Assembly (NCBI GenBank): GCA_019347775.1
Contig: JAHWKP010000046.1
Location: 1-10,611 of the forward strand
Direction of reading: 5' to 3'
From: Actinomycetota bacterium
GTDB taxonomy: Bacteria; Actinomycetota; Acidimicrobiia; Acidimicrobiales; JAHWKP01
DNA: 10,611 nt
Shown here: one piece after another, positions 1 to 6,184 of the stretch
How positions within the stretch are numbered: the first letter of the stretch is position 1
How the letters are laid out: each line of letters starts with the position of its first letter
Translations under genes and position numbers: made by a program
Notes under the pieces: generated by a model
The model's input: the letters and a program-made list of their open reading frames with translations, nothing else
What the model was told of the DNA's origin: nothing
Databases searched by the model: none

Positions 1-511
1 CGACGTCGACACCGGTGAGCTGCACGTTGACCGAGGGGTTGTGCGGGTCGTCGCCGACCTTGAGCTCACCGACCTGCCCACTCCAGTCGCGCAGCCGGCG
101 CACGAGCTGCGCGGTCTCCTTACCGGCGATGCGCGAGGTGATCGAGCCGTGGTTCAGCGCGGCCAGGCGCTGGGCGTCCAGCCCGCGCAGCGGCTCGACC
201 TCGGGCACCAGGGCGGCGATGAGCAACGTCTTGACGATGCGGTCGTTGGCGGCGAAGCGATGGCTCCAGGCCACCTCGCGCACCGTCTCCTCGCTCAGGC
301 CCTCCTGCTCCAGGGCCGCGAGGGCGGCGCGCTCGTCGTCCGTCGGGACGGGCACGCGACTGCGGACGTCGGGGTCGTCGGGCTTCGAAGCGAGCGCGGA
401 CCGCACGTCGGGGGCGAAGGCGTAGTCCAACGGCACGATGTCGACACCGTCGAGGTGGGCAACGGCCCCCCGCACGTCGTCGACGTCGATGGCGACAGTG
501 CTGACAAGCAC
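1..511 (-). pseudogene. BREX/Pgl PglY-like ATPase fragment, 5'-truncated and running off the window
   Basis: An open minus-strand frame runs from a GTG at 511 through the left edge. Its translation includes DRIVKTLLIAALVPEVEPL, then LAALNHGSI and NPSVNVQLTGVD. From memory, these are the conserved middle segment of the large P-loop ATPase PglY of type 2 BREX / phage growth limitation, which helps block phage together with a methyltransferase and the PglZ phosphatase. In that family this block lies hundreds of residues after the Walker A motif. Here the frame is closed by a TAG at 566-568, about 100 residues before the block, so the nucleotide-binding N-terminus is absent. No ribosome-binding site sits at a normal distance from the GTG. 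I infer a 5' deletion; whether the 3' part survives cannot be seen. An alternative is an unrelated large ATPase sharing this domain. Family call is moderate, truncation fairly firm. Confidence 0.55.
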
Positions 512-1000
512 GCGGGTCAGAGGACGACCTCCTCGGCGAGACCGAACAAGCGAACGTTCGGCACGCTACGACGGCGGGTGCGGTCGGTCAACGTGCCGCA
601 TTCCGGGTAGCGGCTCGCTGTCAGGCAGAGGCACCGCGAGTTGATCGTCTTCAAGGTCGACCTCGACGGCCCGACACTTTCACCCACACCGACGATGGTC
701 GGACACGTCGCGGCTTGGATGAACTCCTCACCGAGATGCTGTCGACGGAACTGGTCGCCGTCCGGCCTACTCGGAGCCAACCTCAACCGCTGCGTAGCGT
801 GGCCGCTCGGCTCTGTAGCCGGCCGTTCGCTGTTTCGCATGACGCACGCTGAGCCGGATCGCCAGTCCAGTAGCGACCACGACGGGGTTCGTATTCCGTG
901 CAGTAAGGCCCACTCGCTCGTCAACGAGAGCTCGCCGAAGTCTCGAGCGCGAGCACCTGCGAACCTCTATTGCATCAACTTACGATTCTGATATCTTACA
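512..1000. other. Non-coding gap, no supportable gene
   Basis: Open frames exist on both strands here, but none has recognisable protein motifs, a ribosome-binding site or conserved-looking composition. One small inverted repeat is visible: CCGAAC at 542-547 pairs with GTTCGG at 556-561 around an 8-base loop, close to the broken end of the PglY-like fragment. The last 30 bases are AT-rich and probably carry the promoter of the receptor gene that starts at 1001. Confidence 0.5.
970..997 (+). promoter_or_regulatory. Possible promoter of the receptor gene
   Basis: TTGCAT at 970-975 and TATCTT at 992-997 are separated by 16 bases in an AT-rich patch just before the GTG at 1001. A second -10-like hexamer, TACGAT, lies at 981-986. 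No Shine-Dalgarno sequence precedes the start codon, which would fit a leaderless or nearly leaderless transcript. The -35 match is weak. Confidence 0.3.
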
Positions 1001-2728
1001 GTGATTCACACGACTCCTGTGCATAGAGGACGGCACCCGCGAGCGCCTGCGTTCGCCTACGGGATCGTTTCGATCGTATTGCTTGTCGCCATCGCGGCGG
1101 TCGCGCTCCTCGCCGCGCCGCTCGGGCCGCCGCCGCTGGCGGAATTCGCTCCGGCTGCCGGCGCAACCATCAGCGAAGCACCACCAGGGCAGACGATGGG
1201 TGGCGAGGATGGCTCTGGCTGCACGTCCGATCCTTGCGATGCCGCGACTACTACAGGCGCCGGTGGCTCGAACGTCGCCGGTCCGATGCCGAATGCGGAC
1301 GACCCGCCGGAGGGGCCCGAGGGGCCGCCCCGCGTTCGTCGGTGCGTCGGCAACCCGCCCCGTCAGACCGAGGACCCGCAGTCACCGCCTTGCGTCAACT
1401 TCTCCGAGCCGACCAACGTCGGCGCCACGTGGCAGGGCGTCACGGCGCACACCGTCCGAGTGGCGGTGCCCTCGCCCTACGGAGACCCACCTGAGTCGGC
1501 GGCGCCGCATCTGCAGCCGATCGTCGACTTCTTCAACGCGCGGTACGAGTTCCACGGTCGGCGCCTCGAGATCACCGTCTTCAACCCGGACCCGAGCAGC
1601 GAGGGCGCTGCCCGCACCCGCGATGCCTCGATCCAACAGGCAGCGGCAATACATGTGGACGAGGAGCTCCACGCGTTCGCCTCGACGACGTGGGACTTCG
1701 TGGAGATGCGGGCGACGACGTACTACGACGAGCTCGCCCGCCGAGGCGTCGTCTCCGTGGACTCGGCGTCGACGTTCCGAACGGGAGGCGACCTCCGGGC
1801 GAAATGGCCGTACCAGTGGTCGTACGCCCTTCCCTTCGACGAGCTCCAACGCACCCTCGGCGAGTTCTCGTGCGCATCCTTGGCGGGACACCATGCGCGG
1901 TACGGCGGTGCGGCCGTCGCCGACAAGGTGCGACGCTTCGCCACCGTTTATGCCGCGCCGTACGGGAACGCGAGCGGGGGACGCCCGGACACGTCGCCCT
2001 TTGCCGAGAGGCTTCGCGGTTGCTCGGCGGAACATCGCAGCGCCGAGTTCCCCTACGGCTCGTTGGACTCGACCGGGACGAAGCAGATCCTCCTCGACCT
2101 CGCGAACGAGGGCACGACGACGATTACCTGCCTCTGCACGGTCGGCGAGCTTCACCACGTCATGAAGGAAGCGGACCAGGTGGGCTACCAACCGGAGTGG
2201 CTCATGCCGGGTCTGGCTGAGCACGACAACGCTCGTACGGGCGGGCTCGCCCCTGTCACCCAACGAAGCCATATGTTCGGCCTGCTGTCCGGGAACAAGC
2301 CGCTACCCGTGGCCGATGAACCGTGGTACTGGGCGTACAAGGAGGTACGACCCGATTACAGCAACCCGACGACGCTGACGTTCATGCCGCGCTTCTATCG
2401 CGACCTCCTGGTGCTCGCGGCCGGGATCCAGGCAGCGGGGCGAAACCTCACGCCCAACACGTTCGGTGCTGCTCTCCAGCGGCTCCGGTTCTCCAACCCG
2501 GGCGCCGGTCAGGCGCCGTACTGGCAGGCACGGGTCGGCTTCTCCAACGATACGACGATGATCGACGACGTCGGCCTCCTGTGGTGGAGCGAGACGGCCG
2601 GATCGCAGTCACGCGACGCGCTCGTCAAGGGCGGCTGGTGCGTCGTGGCGCGCGGCGCTCGGTACTCGCGGGGGCAGTGGCCACGTGGCGATCCCGGCTT
2701 CTTCGCAATGGACAAACCCTGTCGTTAG
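1001..2728 (+). CDS. Membrane-anchored ABC-type substrate-binding protein (branched-chain amino acid receptor-like)
   Basis: This intact 575-residue protein probably sits outside the membrane and binds a small ligand. Residues about 17-40 form one hydrophobic segment (an uncleaved anchor or signal peptide). Residues 41-130 are a Pro/Gly-rich linker with paired cysteines (C74, C79, C115, C131). The segment RQTEDPQSPPCVNFSEP, followed by GATWQGVT, is, as I recall it, a hallmark of an actinobacterial family annotated as branched-chain amino acid ABC transporter substrate-binding proteins. The rest alternates beta strands and helices as in type I periplasmic-binding folds, with no catalytic motif. 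Further cysteines, including CLC near 380 and one two residues from the end, suggest disulfides. The GTG start is chosen because it includes the hydrophobic segment; there is no Shine-Dalgarno. No permease or ATPase gene lies nearby, so it may act as an orphan receptor. The ligand is unknown. Confidence 0.75.
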   Translation: MIHTTPVHRGRHPRAPAFAYGIVSIVLLVAIAAVALLAAPLGPPPLAEFAPAAGATISEAPPGQTMGGEDGSGCTSDPCDAATTTGAGGSNVAGPMPNADDPPEGPEGPPRVRRCVGNPPRQTEDPQSPPCVNFSEPTNVGATWQGVTAHTVRVAVPSPYGDPPESAAPHLQPIVDFFNARYEFHGRRLEITVFNPDPSSEGAARTRDASIQQAAAIHVDEELHAFASTTWDFVEMRATTYYDELARRGVVSVDSASTFRTGGDLRAKWPYQWSYALPFDELQRTLGEFSCASLAGHHARYGGAAVADKVRRFATVYAAPYGNASGGRPDTSPFAERLRGCSAEHRSAEFPYGSLDSTGTKQILLDLANEGTTTITCLCTVGELHHVMKEADQVGYQPEWLMPGLAEHDNARTGGLAPVTQRSHMFGLLSGNKPLPVADEPWYWAYKEVRPDYSNPTTLTFMPRFYRDLLVLAAGIQAAGRNLTPNTFGAALQRLRFSNPGAGQAPYWQARVGFSNDTTMIDDVGLLWWSETAGSQSRDALVKGGWCVVARGARYSRGQWPRGDPGFFAMDKPCR

Positions 2729-2838
2729 CGGTGCACGGACCGGGACTCCGTCGTCACGGCTGACGCGTTCATCGCCTATCTCGGATCGCCGGCGGGGAGC
2801 GCCTGCCCGCATGGGTTGTTCCACTTCGAGCACCTCGT

Positions 2839-3285
2839 GTGCGGCTTTCGGGATGGCGTACGAACGCGGGGTCGTCACCGGACTCGTCGACGACGTTCCA
2901 CCTGAGCCGCCTTCTCCCCGAACGCACGGCATTGGAGCTTGCCCTCGTGAACCGGGTCGTCGACGACGAGGATTTCGACGAGACGGCCCGTGCGCCGGCC
3001 CGGCGCCTGGCGGAGGGGCCGACGCGGGCATTCGCCGAGGTGAAGCGGCTGGTGCGGTCCCCCGCCGGCCTCGAGTCCCAGCTCGCCGCCGAGGCGGATG
3101 CGATCGCCCGGACGGCACGGATGGCCGACGCTGTCGAGGGGATAGCGGCGTTTCACGAACGACGCCCTGCCCACTTCGCAGGGCATGAGCGACGCGCGCC
3201 CCGAGCGCACGACCACCGTGCTCGCCGGCCGTGCGATGCCGACCGGCTCGTCATAAAACCCGTGGCGGTTCAGGCAACACCTTGA
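2839..3285 (+). pseudogene. Enoyl-CoA hydratase/isomerase relic (C-terminal part)
   Basis: The frame encodes SSPDSSTTFHLSRLLPERTA, then ALELALVNRVVDDEDFDE, AEGPTRAFAEVKRLVRSP and EGIAAFHERRPAHFAG. This is the second half of a crotonase-superfamily enoyl-CoA hydratase, an enzyme that hydrates trans-2-enoyl-CoA in fatty-acid or aromatic degradation. The N-terminal half, with the oxyanion-hole segments and the usual catalytic Glu region, is missing. Also, ALELAL runs directly into VNRVV, whereas intact members have about 15-20 residues there (TNR...A-EA...GL). That looks like an in-frame internal deletion. The frame continues past the normal end (FAG) for about 30 unrelated residues to a stop at 3285, beside an IS3-like end. 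The flanking frames 2729-2838 are not recognisable. A functional enzyme is very unlikely. Confidence 0.75.
3258..3272 (-). repeat. IS3-family-like terminal inverted repeat, solitary
   Basis: Read on the minus strand this 15-mer is TGAACCGCCACGGGT. It matches 14 of 15 bases of the outer end of the IS3 remnant at 4439-4453 (TGAACCGCCCCGGGT), in the same orientation. No transposase coding follows it, so it is probably the scar of a second related element. It lies just beyond the enoyl-CoA hydratase relic. Confidence 0.5.
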
Positions 3286-3422
3286 TTCGTGGCGTGACCA
3301 GCGCTTTGTCATCACCGGAACTGGCCGAGGGTGGCGCAGGTTCTACGAACAACGTCGGGCGTCGGCGCACCCAACGCCTCTCGCCCTTATCGTGTCGCCG
3401 CGACTGGCGACCATGCGCGCCT

Positions 3423-3584
3423 GTGGCAACCCAGTGGGAGTACACAACGTCGTGGGCAAGCGGCGGGCGCACGGCGATCGACCACGTGCTTGCGCAGCTC
3501 GACCGTGAGGGCTGGGAAGCGATCGGCATCACCAGCCACACCGCGGCCCGCGTCCTCGTAGCTCTGAAGCGCAAATCCGGTTGA
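3423..3584 (+). CDS. Small DUF4177-like protein
   Basis: This 53-residue protein carries WEYTT near the N-terminus, then LDREGWEAIGI and a C-terminal VLVALKRK. The order WEY - L..-EGWE-.-GI - hydrophobic-LKR is the pattern of DUF4177-type small proteins, which form one short beta-alpha-beta unit of unknown function. The GTG at 3423 is chosen because it sits two codons before the conserved WEY segment; the frame extends upstream but that part has no family-like content. No clear ribosome-binding site is seen, which lowers confidence that it is expressed. It stands alone between two mobile-element scars, with no partner gene. It could be a chance survivor of a larger deleted locus. Confidence 0.5.
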   Translation: MATQWEYTTSWASGGRTAIDHVLAQLDREGWEAIGITSHTAARVLVALKRKSG

Positions 3585-3846
3585 CGACAACCCGACGAAC
3601 ATCGGTCCCGATAGGGGCCGCTTCAGCAGTACCGACCGCGCGGTCGCCCCGCCCGTGTTCCGACAGCAGCGCCCTCGTCGGCGAGCGCGGCGACGGAGCG
3701 ATAGGCCACGGCGGGGTCGCGGATGACGAGCCGCCCAGTGGGCATCGCGGGACGATGTTGCGCAGCACGGGCGTAGGGTCTCATTGGATTCGTCGGCGGT
3801 GGGCGACCTCAAGCGGGGCGTGTAGGCGTGGCGCACGAACTCCTGG
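3585..3846. other. Non-coding stretch beyond the broken IS3 end
   Basis: Homology to the IS3 OrfB protein stops near 3847, and I recognise nothing between there and the DUF4177-like gene. Several overlapping frames are open on the minus strand, but their arginine/proline-rich translations look like shadows of GC-rich DNA. No opposing terminal repeat that would close the IS3 element is visible in this stretch. Confidence 0.45.
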
Positions 3847-4071
3847 CCTGAGCTGGGCCCACAGCTTGTCGGCCCCGTAGACGGAGAGGTTGTCGGCGTG
3901 CACCCGGGCGATCTCGCCGCGCAGGAACCCGCCGCGCACCGCCCTCGCGGACGGCGGACGACGCTTGTGCTCCCGGTAGGTGTGCGGGGCGATCTTGCAG
4001 CCGTGCTCGGTGAGCACCCTGCAGACCGGCTCGACCCCGAACCGCCCCCGGTGGGCATCGACGAAGGCCAC
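3781..4071 (-). pseudogene. IS3-family transposase OrfB, N-terminal fragment
   Basis: The GTG at 4071 opens a frame that begins MAFVDAHRGRFGVEPVCRVL, followed by TEHGCKIAPHTY, then ARAVRGGFLRGEIARVHADN and SVYGADKLWAQL. These form the N-terminal region of IS3-family OrfB transposases (HTH_21-type segment before the rve integrase core). After residue 75 the sequence no longer resembles the family, and it ends at residue 96. The DDE residues are all missing, so the product cannot be a transposase. The break lies near 3847 and is probably a deletion junction rather than a point mutation, because no frame below it resumes the family sequence. Confidence 0.8.
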
Positions 4072-4453
4072 TATCTCCGCGATTGGCGGTCGAGCTCCGC
4101 CCCGAAGAAAGCCGACGCCGCCTTCAGGATCTCATTGGCGCGCCGCAACTCCTTGTTCTCCCGCTCGGAACTGCTTTATGCGAGCCCGCTCGTCGGTCGT
4201 GAGCCCCGGTCGACGGCCGGCGTCGACCTCGGCCCGGCGCACCACACGCGCAACGACTCGCGGTGGACGCCAAGCTTCTCGGCGATCGACTCGATCGCCT
4301 TCCACTGCGACGCGTACTCGTGCTGGTGCTCAACGACCATCCGCACCGCCCGCTCCCGCACCTCCGGCGGGTACGGCGCCCGACCCCTCTTCGACTCTGA
4401 CATCGCTCCATCCTCTCAAGGCAAGGAGCAGTCACCAGACCCGGGGCGGTTCA
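3847..4453 (-). mobile_element. Remnant of an IS3-family insertion sequence
   Basis: On the minus strand the element begins at 4453 with the terminal repeat TGAACCGCCCCGGGT, then an untranslated leader, orfA at 4403-4071 and the first part of orfB from 4071. The orfA stop and orfB start overlap as TAGTG, the usual IS3-family arrangement that gives an OrfAB fusion by programmed frameshifting. Only about 75 codons of orfB remain before similarity ends near 3847. The DDE catalytic domain and the far terminal repeat are therefore gone. About 0.6 kb is left of an element normally around 1.2-1.4 kb. It cannot move itself. Confidence 0.8.
4071..4403 (-). pseudogene. IS3-family transposase OrfA with two compensating frameshifts
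   Basis: The ATG at 4403 starts MSESKRGRAPYPPEVRERAV and runs through IAEKLGVHRESLRVW, the helix-turn-helix DNA-binding half of an IS3 OrfA. After VW the frame is wrong. Dropping one frame gives RRAEVDAGRRPGLTTDERAR, as expected, so one G is missing near 4241-4245 (GTGTGGTGCG where GTGTGGGTGCG is expected). Near 4165-4172 one extra base restores the original frame, giving ENKELRRANEILKAASAFFG, the leucine-zipper segment, to the stop at 4071. With both changes only about 25 residues are out of frame, but that stretch contains a stop in the unshifted reading at 4176. The gene is inactive unless these are sequencing errors. Confidence 0.8.
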
Positions 4454-5250
4454 GCCTCGGCTTCGTGTCGCGCGGTTGTCATGCCCGTGTGACGCTTCTG
4501 TCGCGACACGGCATCGAGGAGGGCGGTCGGCTCGGCGTAGAGGGCGACCAGCGCGTCGAGCACGGCGCGCTCCAGCGCGTCGGCCCGCACGGAGTCGGCC
4601 TCGCACGCCTGGCGGCCGCTGCGGTGGCGGCTCCAGCAGGTGTAGTACCGGTAGCGCTCGGTCCTCCCGCGCGCCAACACGCCGACGTAGCGCTGGGCGC
4701 ACCGGCCGCAGCGGACGAGCCCGGTCAACAGGTACTCGCGGTCGCGGGCGCGGAAGCGGCGGTCGTAGTGCTCGCCGCGGGTCGCCAGCTTGGCCTGCAC
4801 GCGGTCGAACACGGCCGGGTCGAGGAACGGGTGCTCGGCGCTGCGATGCCACGTCCCCCGGAAGAAGACCTCGCCCACATAGGCCCGGTTGCGAAGCATC
4901 TCCAGCAGCACCTGGCGGCTCGACAGCTTGCTGGTGCGGGTGCGCAGCCCCGCCTCGTTCAACTCAGTGGCCAGCGCCGTGCAGCCGACGACGCCCTCGG
5001 CGTAGCGGGTGAACACGCGCTCGACCGTGGAGAACTCCTCGGGCACCGTGGCCAGCCTGCCGTCGTCGTCGAGGCGGAGGCCGTAGGGCAGGCGACCTCC
5101 GGGCCAGCCGCCGCGTGCTGCCTTGCGCTCCATTCCGTTGACGACGCGGTCGATGATCGTGGACCGCTCGAACTCGGCGAAGACGCCGAGCAGTTGCACG
5201 AGCATCCGCCCCGTCGCCGTCGAGGTGTCGATGGGCTCGGTGGCCGAGCG
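4432..5250 (-). pseudogene. Large serine recombinase, truncated at both ends
   Basis: The minus-strand translation gives ATEPIDTSTATGRM, then LLGVFAEFERSTIIDRVVNG (end of the resolvase catalytic domain with its long helix). A Recombinase domain follows (GWPGGRLPYGLRL ... SRQVLLEMLRNRAYVGEV), then a zinc ribbon (CGRC ... CW ... C). Such proteins integrate and excise phages and integrative elements at short att sites. About 130 N-terminal residues with the nucleophilic serine are absent. Similarity fades at about 5250, where a frame change also seems to occur (LLDLGA is in a different frame just upstream). At the other end the last six codons (EPPRVW, stop) are the IS3 terminal repeat, which removes the coiled-coil C-terminus. 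The first ATG in frame is at 5205 and is not the native start. It cannot recombine DNA. Confidence 0.88.
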
Positions 5251-5352
5251 GCATCGGCGCTCCCAGGTCGAGTAGTGGCCTCCACCTGGAAAGACGCGGA
5301 AACCTCGATTCGCGGCTCGGTGCCTGCGATTCCCGAGGATTTCTTCCTGAGC

Positions 5353-5394
5353 GGCGGACGTAGGACGCTTAAGGTCCTACGGAGTCGGGGTTCG
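5353..5394. repeat. 42-bp imperfect dyad repeat, copy 1
   Basis: This copy contains a perfect 8-bp stem (CGTAGGAC, 7-base loop GCTTAAG, GTCCTACG) followed by GGAGTC and TTCG. It aligns with 5593-5634 over 42 bases, sharing GGAC, TAGGACG, GTCCT, GGAGTC and TTCG at matching places. An imperfect dyad of this size beside a serine recombinase fits an att site, but a terminator or a dispersed repeat is also possible. Confidence 0.45.
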
Positions 5395-5592
5395 TCGCCG
5401 CCCGGGCCCGCGTTCCTCCCAGCAGCGCCTTCGCGGGAGGAAGCGACGCCTTCCGCGAACTTCTCGCCGACGCCCCGGTTCACAACCCGGACCACCGGCC
5501 GGTCCACCACCCGGTGGCCTCGCCCCCCCAAGGATCACGGCCACGGAGCATCAAGGCAGGCTGAGGTCACCCCATGCCACGCTCGCAGGCTT

Positions 5593-5634
5593 GGAGGACA
5601 TAGGACGGTTGGACGTCCTTGGAGTCCGACTTCG
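5593..5634. repeat. 42-bp imperfect dyad repeat, copy 2
   Basis: Copy 2 lies exactly 240 bases after copy 1 in the same orientation. Its stem is AGGACG, 6-base loop GTTGGA, CGTCCT, again followed by GGAGTC and ending TTCG. The differences from copy 1 cluster in the loop and at the stem edges. A second hairpin, CGGGGTCTCGACCCCG, overlaps its end at 5633-5648. Confidence 0.45.
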
Positions 5635-5823
5635 GGGTCTCGACCCCGCGAGGCGCTGACCTGGGCCTTCGTCGTCGCTGAATGCCCCTTGTCGGGCTTC
5701 GGCGGCCGCCCTGACTTCTCGACAGAGACCTCGACAGAAACCTCGACCGATTTCTCCCCGGTGCGTCCCGGGCAAGACACCCAGAGAAGGGACCGCCGAA
5801 GCGGCCGCCTCCTTCGGTTCCAG

Positions 5824-6009
5824 TCAGGCCGCAGCGTCGGCCTCGTCGTAGACGGCATACCAGTCGGGCCAGACCTCGACCGGGTGCAGCCCGAGCGCCA
5901 CGGCGACCGCGTCGGCCGTCGTGGCCGGCAGTCCCCGGCTGCGTCATTTGCTCACCTGGGCACGCTCGCGGCCGAGTGCCCGCGCGAGTTCCTTCGATGC
6001 ACACCTCAA
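5824..6009 (-). pseudogene. Small HTH (Xre/Cro-like) regulator with internal TGA
   Basis: From a TTG at 6009 the minus strand reads ASKELARALGRERAQVSK, a TGA at 5944-5946, then RSRGLPATTADAVAVALGLH, VEVWPDWYAVYDEADAAA and a stop at 5824. The pattern is a compact helix-turn-helix protein of about 60 residues, of the kind found in actinobacterial mobile elements. A tryptophan is expected where the TGA stands (QVSKW-R), so one G-to-A change (TGG to TGA) explains the break. The stop falls inside the DNA-binding motif, so neither half should bind DNA. It is transcribed away from the nuclease operon, with the 17-bp tandem repeat in the shared upstream region. The original product may have controlled that operon. 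The TTG start is uncertain, as no good ribosome-binding site is visible. Confidence 0.6.
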
Positions 6010-6045
6010 GCCAGCACGGTCGCATCATCGTTATCCAAACGGATG

Positions 6046-6079
6046 TTCGACCTGAGTAAAATTTCGACCTGAGTAAAAT
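6046..6079 (+). repeat. Perfect 17-bp tandem repeat (2 copies) upstream of the operon
   Basis: TTCGACCTGAGTAAAAT occurs twice, head to tail, at 6046-6062 and 6063-6079. Each copy ends in TAAAAT, which matches five of six bases of a -10 hexamer. It lies about 105 bases upstream of the chosen start of the sigma-like gene and immediately before an alternative in-frame ATG at 6080. An operator pair or duplicated promoter element is likely. Confidence 0.75.
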
Positions 6080-6184
6080 ATGGATCGAGGGTTCAGAAAG
6101 TTTGAGGGGAAACCGGAAGAGGATGGCCTAGGAAGCGAGTGGTGCTGGAGCGTGCCTGCAGTGGCACTCGGTTCCGGAGAAACG

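Larger units (their letters stand above)
5251..5823. other. Hairpin-rich non-coding region
   Basis: I find no supportable gene in these 573 bases. It is rich in dyads: CGTAGGAC/GTCCTACG at 5359-5381, TTCCTCCC/GGGAGGAA at 5413-5442, CCACCGG/CCGGTGG at 5492-5517, AGGACG/CGTCCT at 5602-5619 and CGGGGTC/GACCCCG at 5633-5648. A short degenerate 12-bp tandem repeat (TCGACAGAGACC and variants) lies at 5719-5754. The region separates the recombinase relic from the HTH relic and probably contains the old recombinase upstream sequence and possibly attachment sites. Confidence 0.5.

Noticed and set aside
15..610. Plus-strand open frames at the left edge
   Set aside because: They are shadows of the minus-strand PglY-like frame, which alone carries conserved motifs.
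517..924. A 135-codon minus-strand frame ending just upstream of the PglY-like fragment
   Set aside because: No recognisable motif, no ribosome-binding site and an atypical composition (many Ser, Arg and Cys). Probably non-coding, although its stop near the truncated gene could mark a junction.
1083..2272. Long open frames on both strands overlapping the receptor gene
   Set aside because: Arginine/serine-rich translations with no motifs. The frame at 1001-2728 has a membrane segment and family motifs.
3180..3256. Short frame MSDARPERTTTV starting inside the enoyl-CoA hydratase relic's end
   Set aside because: It would be only about 23 residues with no recognisable family. It may be the truncated start of a lost downstream gene, but this cannot be supported.
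5535..5858. Minus-strand frame with repeated VEVS/EKS residues
   Set aside because: The repetition is produced by the 12-bp tandem repeat at 5719-5754. There is no family resemblance and no start signal.
3898..6072. A 724-codon plus-strand open frame
   Set aside because: It runs antisense through the IS3 orfA, the serine recombinase and the HTH relic, all recognisable on the minus strand. Its translation has no coherent domain and is explained by GC-rich codon bias.
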